Assembly: GCF_036227205.1 (NCBI RefSeq)
Contig: NZ_CP109442.1
Location: 1,240,001 to 1,304,000 of the forward strand
Source of the DNA: Amycolatopsis sp. NBC_01480
GTDB taxonomy: Bacteria > Actinomycetota > Actinomycetes > Mycobacteriales > Pseudonocardiaceae
Reading direction: 5' to 3'
DNA length: 64,000 bases
Part shown: one piece after another, positions 57,795 through 64,000 of the stretch
Layout: every line of letters starts with the position of its first letter
How positions within the stretch are numbered: the stretch's first letter is position 1
Program-made: the position numbers and the translations under genes
The notes under the pieces: generated by a model
Database searches by the model: none
Told to the model about the DNA's origin: nothing
What the model saw: the letters and a program-made list of their open reading frames with translations, nothing else

Positions 57795-58790
57795 ATGGCA
57801 CAGCGGGCGACGCTGAACTCGGTCGCGGAGGCAGCCGCCGTCTCGCGCCAGACGGTGTCGAACGTGATCAACTCCCCCGAAGTGGTCAGCCCGGAGACTC
57901 GGGAGCGAGTGCTCGAGGCGATCCAGCGTCTCGGCTACCGCCCGCACACCGCCGCGCGCCAGCTGCGCACCACGCGCTCGCAGATCATCGGGCTGCGCAT
58001 CGCGCCGGTCGGCAACGGCGTCAGCGGCGTCGTCCTCGACCAGTTCCTGCACTCGCTCACGGCCACCGCCGAGGAGTACGAGCACCGGATCATGCTCTTC
58101 ACCGCGGCCGACGACGAGTCCGAGACGCGCGCGTACGCCGATCTCATCGCTTCCGTCGGTGTCGATGCCTTCGTGCTCACCCATACCCACCACGACGACC
58201 TCCGCACCCGCTGGCTGCGGGAGCGGGAGCTGCCGTTCGTCACCTTCGGCCGCCCGTGGGGCGCCGAACGCGAGCATCCGTGGGTCGACGTCGACGGCGC
58301 GCGCGGCACCCGGCTGGCCACCGACCACCTGGTGCGCCAGGGCCACCGCCGGATCGCGTTCGTCGGCTGGCCCAAGGGTTCCGAGACCGGTGACGACCGG
58401 CGGGCCGGCTGGGCGGCCGGGCTGGCCGAGGCGGGCATCCCCGAACGGCGCGAGGCCGCGGTGTTCGACGGCGTCGAAGGCGGCCGCTCGGCCGCCGCGC
58501 GCCTGCTCGACGAGCCGCTCGCTCCCACCGCGTTCGTCTGCGCCAGCGACTCGCTCGCCCTCGGCGTGGTCGGCGAACTGCGCGACCGCGGCTTGCGGCT
58601 CGGCGCCGACGCGTCCGTGATCGGCTTCGACGACACCCCGACCGCGGCGGTGCTCGGGCTGAGCAGCGTCGCGCAGCCGATCGCCGAGGTCGCCGCCGAA
58701 TGCGTCCGCCAGCTGCGCGTGATGCTGCGCGGTGAGCCCGGCCCCGCGTCGGCGCTGCTGCCCCCGCGGCTGGTGCTGCGCACGACCTGA
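57795..58790 (+). CDS. LacI-family regulator of the alpha-glucan module
   Basis: A 331-residue regulator. The headpiece is TLNSVAEAAAVSRQTVSNVI with hinge helix HTAARQLRTTRSQIIGL; the sugar-binding core follows (DAFVLTHTHHDDLRTRWL, TAFVCASDSLALGVVGEL, SVIGFDDTPTAAVLGLSSVA). It should repress itself, the debranching enzyme and probably the importer until a maltose-type inducer binds. GGGAG precedes ATG 57795. The importer genes begin 35 bases after its stop. Confidence 0.92.
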   Translation: MAQRATLNSVAEAAAVSRQTVSNVINSPEVVSPETRERVLEAIQRLGYRPHTAARQLRTTRSQIIGLRIAPVGNGVSGVVLDQFLHSLTATAEEYEHRIMLFTAADDESETRAYADLIASVGVDAFVLTHTHHDDLRTRWLRERELPFVTFGRPWGAEREHPWVDVDGARGTRLATDHLVRQGHRRIAFVGWPKGSETGDDRRAGWAAGLAEAGIPERREAAVFDGVEGGRSAAARLLDEPLAPTAFVCASDSLALGVVGELRDRGLRLGADASVIGFDDTPTAAVLGLSSVAQPIAEVAAECVRQLRVMLRGEPGPASALLPPRLVLRTT

Positions 58791-58825
58791 CTTCCCCACC
58801 CCACCTGCACGATCAAGGAGGATCG

Positions 58826-60067
58826 ATGCGTCACACGCTCTCCCGCACGGCCGGTGCCGTCACCGCGACCGGGCTGCTGCTCACGCTGACCGCGTGCGGC
58901 GGCGGGTTCGGCGACTCGACGGCGCCCGCCACCCAGCAGTCCGGGCCGGCCTCGCTCAAGCTCATGATCGCCTCCAGCGGCGGCGCCGAGCTGAAGGCCA
59001 TGCAGGACGCCACGGCCAAGTGGAGCGCGGCCAGCGGCGGCTCGACGGCCGAGGTGATCGCCGCGAACGACCTGCCCCAGCAGCTCAGCCAGGGCTTCGC
59101 CGCGGGCAGCCCGCCGGACGTGTTCGCCGTGGACGCCACCAAGTTCCAGGGTTACGCGGACGAGATGCTGCCGTACGGGGATTCGGTGTCCTACAAGGAC
59201 GATCTCTACCCGACGCTGCGCACCACGTTCACCAAGGACGGCAAGCTCTACTGTGTCCCCAAGGACTTCTCGACGCTGGCGCTGGGCATCAACACCGACG
59301 CCTGGGCCGCCGCGGGCCTGACCGACAACGACGTGCCGAAGAACTGGGACCAGCTGAAGGCCGTCGCGCAGAAGCTCACCACGAGCAGCCGCGCCGGGCT
59401 CGTGTTCAACAACACCCGCGACCGCGTCGGCGCTTTCCTCGTGCAGGCCGGCGGCTGGCCGCTCGACGCCGACCAGAAGAAGGCCACCGCCGACACCCCG
59501 CAGAACCTCCAGGCGCTCACCTACGTGCGCGACCTGCTGGCCTCGGGTGCGGCGAAGTACCCGAAGCAGCTCGGCGCCGGCGACTCCGGCGAGGCGTTCG
59601 GCCAGGGCAAGGCCGCGATGAGCATCGACGGCAACTGGATGGTCGGCGGGCTGGCCAAGGACCACCCCGACCTGAAGTACCGCGTCGTGCCGCTGCCCGC
59701 GGGTCCGGCCGGGCCGGGCACGCTCTCGTTCACGCAGTGCTGGGGCATCGCCGCGAAGAGCAAGTTCCAGACGCAGGCCAAGCAGCTCGTGGACGCACTG
59801 ATGGCGCCGCAGCAGGAGCTGGCGTTCGCGAAGACGTTCGGCGTGATGCCCTCCCGGCAGTCCGCGCGCACGCAGTACCAGCAGGACTTCCCGCAGCAGG
59901 CGGCTTTCCTGGCCGGCGCCGAGTCGGCGCACGGCCCGGTGACGCTCACCAAGATGGACCCGGTGCTGACCGACTTCGACGCCCAGATCCAGCAGCTGCC
60001 CGGCGCGGACCCCAAGCAGATCCTCACGCAGCTGCAGACCAACACCACCGCCGCGCTGGGCCAGTGA
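58826..60067 (+). CDS. sugar ABC importer substrate-binding lipoprotein
   Basis: A 413-residue extracellular lipoprotein of the type 1 (MalE/UgpB-like) sugar-binding family. Lipobox LTAC, lipid-bearing cysteine 24. NDLPQQLSQGFAAGSPPDVF and GQGKAAMSIDGNWMVGGL are family motifs. AAGGAGG precedes ATG 58826. Its TGA overlaps the GTG of the first permease gene. Likely ligands are maltodextrins or other alpha-glucosides, judged from the neighbouring debranching enzyme. Confidence 0.9.
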   Translation: MRHTLSRTAGAVTATGLLLTLTACGGGFGDSTAPATQQSGPASLKLMIASSGGAELKAMQDATAKWSAASGGSTAEVIAANDLPQQLSQGFAAGSPPDVFAVDATKFQGYADEMLPYGDSVSYKDDLYPTLRTTFTKDGKLYCVPKDFSTLALGINTDAWAAAGLTDNDVPKNWDQLKAVAQKLTTSSRAGLVFNNTRDRVGAFLVQAGGWPLDADQKKATADTPQNLQALTYVRDLLASGAAKYPKQLGAGDSGEAFGQGKAAMSIDGNWMVGGLAKDHPDLKYRVVPLPAGPAGPGTLSFTQCWGIAAKSKFQTQAKQLVDALMAPQQELAFAKTFGVMPSRQSARTQYQQDFPQQAAFLAGAESAHGPVTLTKMDPVLTDFDAQIQQLPGADPKQILTQLQTNTTAALGQ

Positions 60068-61146
60068 GCGCGCGCACCACAGCTCCCGCCCCCGCCGCGT
60101 CCCCATCCCCCTCGCGGCGGGGGCGGGCACCCAGGCGGAGCCCGCTCCGTCGCGAAGGCCGGGCCGGCTGGCTGTTCCTCGCCCCGACGCTGGTGATCCT
60201 CGGCCTGTTCATGGTGGTGCCGATCCTGATGGCGCTGTGGGTGAGCGTGAGCGACTGGACCGGCAACGGCAGCCCGCTGTCTTCGCGGGTGCATTTCGTC
60301 GGCGCGGACAACTACGCCGCGCTGCTCACCGATCCGGGGCTCACTCAGCGGAACTTCGCCACGAGTGTGCGCAACAACGCGTACTTCGTGCTGTTCGTGG
60401 TGCCGCTGCAGACGGCGCTCGCGCTGGGGCTCGCCATGGTGCTGAACCAGCGCCGGCTCAAGGGCAAGCAGTTCTTCCGGACCGCGTTCTACTTCCCGAC
60501 CGTGACCAGCTCGGTCGCGATCTCGGTGGTGTTCCTGTTCCTCTTCTCCAGCACGGGCACGGTGAACGCCGCACTGGGGCTGTTCGGAGTGAACGGTCCC
60601 AGCTGGTTCGCCGACCCGCGCGGAATCTTCCAGCTCCTCCTGCACGGACTCGGGGTGACGAACCCGCCGCAGGCGCTGACCGACGGCAGCTTCATGGGAT
60701 TGTCCTGGTGGGACTGGCTTTCCGGGCCCAGCGTGGCGATGTGCTCGATCATCGTGCTCGTCGTGTGGACCTCGACCGGCGGGTTCATGCTGATGTTCTA
60801 CGCGGCCCTGCAGAACCTGCCGCCGAGCGTGGACGAGGCCGCGCTGATCGACGGCGCCGGGCCGTGGCAGCGGTTCTGGCGCGTGACGCTCCCGCAGCTG
60901 CGGCCGACGCTGTTCCTCGTGCTCACCCTCGGCCTGATCGGCACCTGGCAGGTGTTCGACCAGGTGTACGTGCTCAGCCGCGGCGAGCCGGCGAAGACCA
61001 CGCTCACGCCGGCCTACCTGTCCTATTCGACGTCGTTCATCGGCAAGGAGTGGGGGCAGGGCTCGGCGATCGCGTTCCTGCTGTTCGTGGTCATCGTGCT
61101 GTTCACGCTGGGGCAGCGCTGGTTGTTGCGGGAGAAGGGCAAATGA
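60064..61146 (+). CDS. sugar ABC importer permease (MalF-like)
   Basis: A 360-residue permease starting at GTG 60064 (GTGA overlap with the upstream stop). A proline/arginine-rich lead of about 30 residues precedes the first segment (WLFLAPTLVILGLFMVVPIL). The EAA loop that docks on the ATPase is EAALIDGAGPWQRFWRVTLP. Six or seven membrane segments. It carries an extra segment of about 40 residues between the second and third core helices (around GSFMGLSWWDWLSGP). Confidence 0.92.
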   Translation: MSARTTAPAPAASPSPSRRGRAPRRSPLRREGRAGWLFLAPTLVILGLFMVVPILMALWVSVSDWTGNGSPLSSRVHFVGADNYAALLTDPGLTQRNFATSVRNNAYFVLFVVPLQTALALGLAMVLNQRRLKGKQFFRTAFYFPTVTSSVAISVVFLFLFSSTGTVNAALGLFGVNGPSWFADPRGIFQLLLHGLGVTNPPQALTDGSFMGLSWWDWLSGPSVAMCSIIVLVVWTSTGGFMLMFYAALQNLPPSVDEAALIDGAGPWQRFWRVTLPQLRPTLFLVLTLGLIGTWQVFDQVYVLSRGEPAKTTLTPAYLSYSTSFIGKEWGQGSAIAFLLFVVIVLFTLGQRWLLREKGK

Positions 61147-61970
61147 AGCAACGCAGGTCGCTGCGCTGGGCGGGCTACGCCGTGCTCGCCGTGGTCGCGG
61201 CCGTTTACATCTACCCCTTCCTGATCCAGCTCGGCACGGCGTTCAAAACCGACGCCGACGCCACGGCCCACCCGCTGACCCCGTGGCCGCACGAGTGGTC
61301 CGTGGCGGTGTTCGGCGCACTCGCCCAGCAGGACTTCCCGCGCTGGGCGCTGAACTCCGTGTTCGTCTCGGTCTCGGTCACCGTCGGGCGGGTGGTGTTC
61401 GACTCGCTGGCCGGCTACGCGCTCGCCCGGCTGCGATTCCGCGGCCGGACCACGGTGTTCGGCGCGGTGCTGGCCGTGCTCGCCGTGCCGAGCGTGGTGC
61501 TGCTGATCCCCAAGTTCCTGGTGCTGAACCAGTTCGGCATGTACGACACCTACGCGGCGATGATCGTGCCGCTGCTGGTCGACGCCACCGGGGTGTTCAT
61601 CATGAAGCAGTTCTTCGAGACGGTGCCGGTGAGTGTGGAGGAGGCCGCCCGGATCGACGGCGCCGGCCCGTTGCGCACGTTCTGGTCCGTGGTGCTGCCG
61701 ATGTCGCGACCGGCCCTGATCACGCTGACCATCCTCTCGTTCCAGGGTTCCTGGAACGAGCTGCCGCACTTCATCGTCTCGCGGCAGGACCCGGCGCTGA
61801 ACACGCTGACCTCGGGCGTGGCCACGCTGGTGTCCGGCCAGCTCGGCCAGGGCAACCAGTTCCCGTTGAAGCTGGCCGCCGCGCTACTGATGACGCTCCC
61901 CGTGGCGGTGGTGTACTTCATCTTCTCGAAACGCTTCACCCGCGGGACCTACGAGGGTGTCGACAAGTAG
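61143..61970 (+). CDS. sugar ABC importer permease (MalG-like)
   Basis: A 275-residue permease, ATG 61143 overlapping the upstream stop by ATGA. Membrane segments start at YAVLAVVAAVYIYPFLI; the EAA loop is EAARIDGAGPLRTFWSVVLP. No ATPase gene follows; actinomycete sugar importers commonly share one ATPase (MsiK) encoded elsewhere, which is the likely explanation here. Confidence 0.93.
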   Translation: MKQRRSLRWAGYAVLAVVAAVYIYPFLIQLGTAFKTDADATAHPLTPWPHEWSVAVFGALAQQDFPRWALNSVFVSVSVTVGRVVFDSLAGYALARLRFRGRTTVFGAVLAVLAVPSVVLLIPKFLVLNQFGMYDTYAAMIVPLLVDATGVFIMKQFFETVPVSVEEAARIDGAGPLRTFWSVVLPMSRPALITLTILSFQGSWNELPHFIVSRQDPALNTLTSGVATLVSGQLGQGNQFPLKLAAALLMTLPVAVVYFIFSKRFTRGTYEGVDK

Positions 61971-62035
61971 CGACAGCTTCGAGCCAATAGTCCACTGTGG
62001 ATAGTTTTGCCAGGAAGCAAGCTCCAGACAAAGCG

Positions 62036-62806
62036 TTAGTGCGCCTTCCACGGCTCCAGCGACAGCGGCTTCCCGGTTTCCAGCAAGGACTTGAGGTTCG
62101 ACAGCACCGCTGCCCAGCCACCGGAGACATCGCGGTGGGCCTTGTCGTCGGCGAGGTCGGTGTGGGTCACGGTAAGGCGCACGATGCCCTGGTACGGCTG
62201 GATGTCGAAGGCCGCGCGGGAGGGGACCTGGTCCTCCGGGCCGTTCGGGTCGTACCAGCTGGTGACGAGCCGCTTCGGCGGCTTGCTCTCGACCACCTCG
62301 CCCTTGATGTCGGCGATGCCCGATCCGTCGGCGCGCACGTGGGCCCAGCTCGAGCCTTCCTGCCAGTCGGATTCGTTGCGGTGGCCCCAGTACAGCGCGG
62401 TGATGTCCGCGTCGGTGAGCGCTTCCCAGACCTTCTCCGGGGTACTCTCGATGTAGGTGACGTAGACGAAGCTCGGCTTGTCGCTCATGTTTTCCTCTGC
62501 TCGGTGTTTGACGGCGCTCAGTGCGTGCAACCGGGGGCGTTCGAACTTGCCGACCCACCGCTCCTGCATTTCGTGCAGCGGCACGGGATTCAGGTAGTGC
62601 AGCTTCTCCCGGCCACGGCGGACCGTGCTGACCAGGTTCGCCGCTTCGAGGACGGCGAGGTGCTGCGTCGCCGACTGGCGCGTCATCTCGACGCGCCGGC
62701 ACAGCTCGTTCAGCGTCAGGCCGTTGTCCTCGTGCAGCTGGTCGAGCAGGTAGCGCCGCGTCGGGTCGGCGAGCGCCTTGAAGACTTTGTCCAGCTCCGG
62801 TTGCAC
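62036..62806 (-). CDS. ArsR-SRPBCC fusion protein
   Basis: A 256-residue two-domain protein. Residues about 1-90 are an ArsR-type winged helix (KVFKALADPTRRYLLDQLHE, CRRVEMTRQSATQHLAVLEA); residues about 115-250 are an SRPBCC/AHSA1 ligand-binding domain (YVTYIESTPEKVWEALTDAD, VSGGWAAVLSNLKSLLETG). Fusions of this sort sense or bind a hydrophobic ligand. I choose GTG 62806 (VQPELDKVF) because it sits six bases after a well-formed -10; the in-frame ATG 62836 lies inside the -35/operator region and would encode operator DNA. Confidence 0.85.
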   Translation of the reverse strand: MQPELDKVFKALADPTRRYLLDQLHEDNGLTLNELCRRVEMTRQSATQHLAVLEAANLVSTVRRGREKLHYLNPVPLHEMQERWVGKFERPRLHALSAVKHRAEENMSDKPSFVYVTYIESTPEKVWEALTDADITALYWGHRNESDWQEGSSWAHVRADGSGIADIKGEVVESKPPKRLVTSWYDPNGPEDQVPSRAAFDIQPYQGIVRLTVTHTDLADDKAHRDVSGGWAAVLSNLKSLLETGKPLSLEPWKAH

Positions 62807-62812
62807 ACTCAC

Positions 62813-62841
62813 AGTAAGGCAGGTAAATGCCTGCATGTCAA
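62813..62841 (-). promoter_or_regulatory. leaderless promoter with ArsR operator filling the spacer
   Basis: Minus strand TTGACA (62841-62836), 17 bases, CTTACT (62818-62813), then six bases to GTG 62806. The spacer contains the dyad GCAGG-N6-CCTGC (62819-62834). Confidence 0.75.
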
Positions 62842-62974
62842 GTCACGGGGTTGGCTCCGGGCGAGATCGAATGCGGATCCTCTTCAGCGCCACTCCCGCG
62901 TACAGCCACGTTCTGCCGTGGTCTGGTATGACCGGACTTGGGATGACCGCCGGACCGGCCTGAGGAGGCAGCGC

Positions 62975-63466
62975 ATGAACCGCGTGATCAGAGCGTGGGC
63001 CGTGGCGGCGACCGTCAGCGGGTTGCCGTCGACTGTCCACGCGCTGCTCACCGGGCGTGACCCGCTGGCGGCCACGCGGGCGGCGGGCACGTTGCTGCCC
63101 GGCGGCCGCGCGAGTGTGCTCGGTGGTGCCGTCGCGCACGTTGTGGTCTCCGCTGGCTGGACGGCCGCGCTCGTCGGCCTGGACCGGCGCCGTCCGCTTT
63201 CGGTCATGGACGGGCTGGCCGCGGGCGCGGTGATCGCCGCACTGGACCTGGGACTGGCCGCCCGGCGCTACCCCGCGATCCGCGCCCTGCCGCAGTGGCC
63301 GCAATGGCTGGACCACCTCGCGTACGGCGCGCTCACCGCCGCTTCGCTCAAAGCAGCTCGGGACGCAGCGCCGGAGTCATCATCTCCTCGTCGAACGGGA
63401 ACATCGGCCGTTCGATCGCGACGTGCCCGAGGCGCAGGAGGTCCTGGTCGACGCCGCCGGGCGTGA
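62975..63466 (+). CDS. hypothetical membrane protein, 163 residues
   Basis: Hydrophobic protein with segments at about 5-22, 45-68 and 78-97 (AVAATVSGLPSTVHALLTG, VLGGAVAHVVVSAGWTAALV, AAGAVIAALDLGLAARRYPA), without a family I can name. GAGGAGG lies upstream of ATG 62975. The membrane part ends near residue 128; the last 35 residues are arginine/serine-rich and are encoded opposite the 3' end of the MlrC gene (119-base convergent overlap), so the original stop may be lost. Confidence 0.7.
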   Translation: MNRVIRAWAVAATVSGLPSTVHALLTGRDPLAATRAAGTLLPGGRASVLGGAVAHVVVSAGWTAALVGLDRRRPLSVMDGLAAGAVIAALDLGLAARRYPAIRALPQWPQWLDHLAYGALTAASLKAARDAAPESSSPRRTGTSAVRSRRARGAGGPGRRRRA

Positions 63467-64000
63467 GCGCGAGCAGCCAGTCCGCCGCCATCTCGTACAG
63501 CTCCGGCTCGAGGTAGCCGATCTTGACGATCACGATGTCGGCCTCGCGCGGACGCAGGCCGAGGGCGAGGAAGTCCGACTCCAGGTGATACGGCTTTCGC
63601 CGCGCCGTCACGATCACGCGCAAGCCGCCGACGGCGAGCACGGCGGCCGTGCCCGCGACTGGATCGGCGTCGTCGATCGCCTCGACGCGCGCGGTCACCG
63701 GCACCGGGCCGTGCGGGCCGGCGTCGACCTTTCCGCCCAGTTCCACCGTCACGGTCGCGCCGAGCCCGGCTTCGACGGCGGCGGCCACGGCGACCGGGTC
63801 CACGATCGCGGCGTACAGGGTGGTCAGCCCGGAGTCCACGATCGCCGGAGTCCGCAGCAGCACGTCCAGCGTCCACGACGTGTCGCCCGCACCGCCGGCC
63901 GTCGGGTTGTCCCCGGAATCGCTGATGAAAAACGGGCGCTCGGCTGATTTCACGGCCTGCTCCAGGCATTCCGGCAACGTGCCGGTCGGAGCGACGAAAG
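63348..64000 (-). CDS. MlrC-family (M81) protein, C-terminal part
   Basis: The frame is open to the right window edge; the start lies outside. The visible 217 residues match the MlrC C-terminal domain: FFISDSGDNPTAGGAGDTSW, GLTTLYAAIVDPVAVAAAVE, ATVTVELGGKVD, LRVIVTARRKPYHLESDFLA and DIVIVKIGYLEPELYEMA. MlrC proteins are metal-dependent hydrolases first known from microcystin breakdown; in actinomycetes the substrate is unknown. An internal TTG at 63977 is not the true start. Confidence 0.88.
   Translation of the reverse strand, partial: FVAPTGTLPECLEQAVKSAERPFFISDSGDNPTAGGAGDTSWTLDVLLRTPAIVDSGLTTLYAAIVDPVAVAAAVEAGLGATVTVELGGKVDAGPHGPVPVTARVEAIDDADPVAGTAAVLAVGGLRVIVTARRKPYHLESDFLALGLRPREADIVIVKIGYLEPELYEMAADWLLALTPGGVDQDLLRLGHVAIERPMFPFDEEMMTPALRPELL

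Noticed and set aside
1..64000. tRNA, rRNA, riboswitch, transposase, integrase or prophage genes
   Set aside because: Read through both strands of the gaps by eye; no cloverleaf with a GTTCRA-type T-loop, no known riboswitch core and no mobile-element protein was found. A covariance-model scan would be needed to be sure.

Overview
The window is very GC-rich, densely coded DNA in which almost every gene has G or C at third codon positions and many starts are GTG. Small, ECF-rich, TetR/MarR-rich accessory gene sets, Rv1733c-, DUF5709- and DUF222-type proteins, and LexA/TTGACA-type signals point to a chromosomal segment of a large-genome actinomycete, most like Amycolatopsis or another Pseudonocardiaceae member. 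No rRNA, tRNA, CRISPR array, transposase, integrase or plasmid/phage gene was seen. Both ends cut genes: an E1-beta subunit at the left edge and an MlrC-family protein at the right edge.

Layout. 0-9 kb: end of a 2-oxoacid dehydrogenase operon (E1-beta, E2), a molybdate-binding TOBE protein, an N-acyl-D-amino-acid deacylase-like amidohydrolase, CsbD, a broken TetR gene, methyltransferase, FGGY sugar kinase, alpha/beta hydrolase, lipoprotein and an ECF sigma/anti-sigma pair. 9-14 kb: an HtrA-like protease flanked by two unrelated intergenic minisatellites (45-bp and 31-bp periods), then a DUF3800-like protein and an acidic DUF5709 protein. 14-25 kb: DNA alkylation repair (AlkA, Ogt), a semialdehyde dehydrogenase, cold-shock protein, a TetR/peptide deformylase/alcohol dehydrogenase group with a shared operator, and a GNAT-TetR pair with two palindromic operators. 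25-31 kb: MerR-thioredoxin operon, FAD monooxygenase, and a feruloyl-CoA-synthetase-like ligase with MarR genes on both sides. 31-43 kb: asparagine synthetase, TetR, a complete branched-chain-type ABC importer (livGFHMK) divergent from a secreted DUF6351 (tannase-like) protein, small membrane proteins and a secreted tripeptidyl-peptidase. 43-50 kb: a putrescine/GABA-type module (aminotransferase, Lrp regulator, APC permease, aldehyde dehydrogenase) sharing a 14-base motif. 50-56 kb: a degenerate DUF222/HNH gene under a LexA box, an unusually short Rho paralogue, DUF6412 plus a second YidC, a leucine-dehydrogenase-like enzyme and a scrambled hydrolase pseudogene. 56-62 kb: alpha-glucan module (debranching enzyme, LacI regulator, sugar ABC importer without its ATPase). 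62-64 kb: an ArsR-SRPBCC fusion with a well-formed leaderless promoter, a membrane protein and MlrC.

The main themes are compact regulatory circuits readable in the DNA (shared operators for TetR, Lrp, LacI, MerR and ArsR regulators; several apparently leaderless transcripts), and local decay or repeat growth right after stop codons. No complete, clearly new multi-gene system stands out. The best leads are the gene-3'-end-seeded minisatellite, the minimal Rho, the possible aromatic ester uptake locus, and the TetR-def-adh operator pair. All family names come from reading the translations; no search was run.
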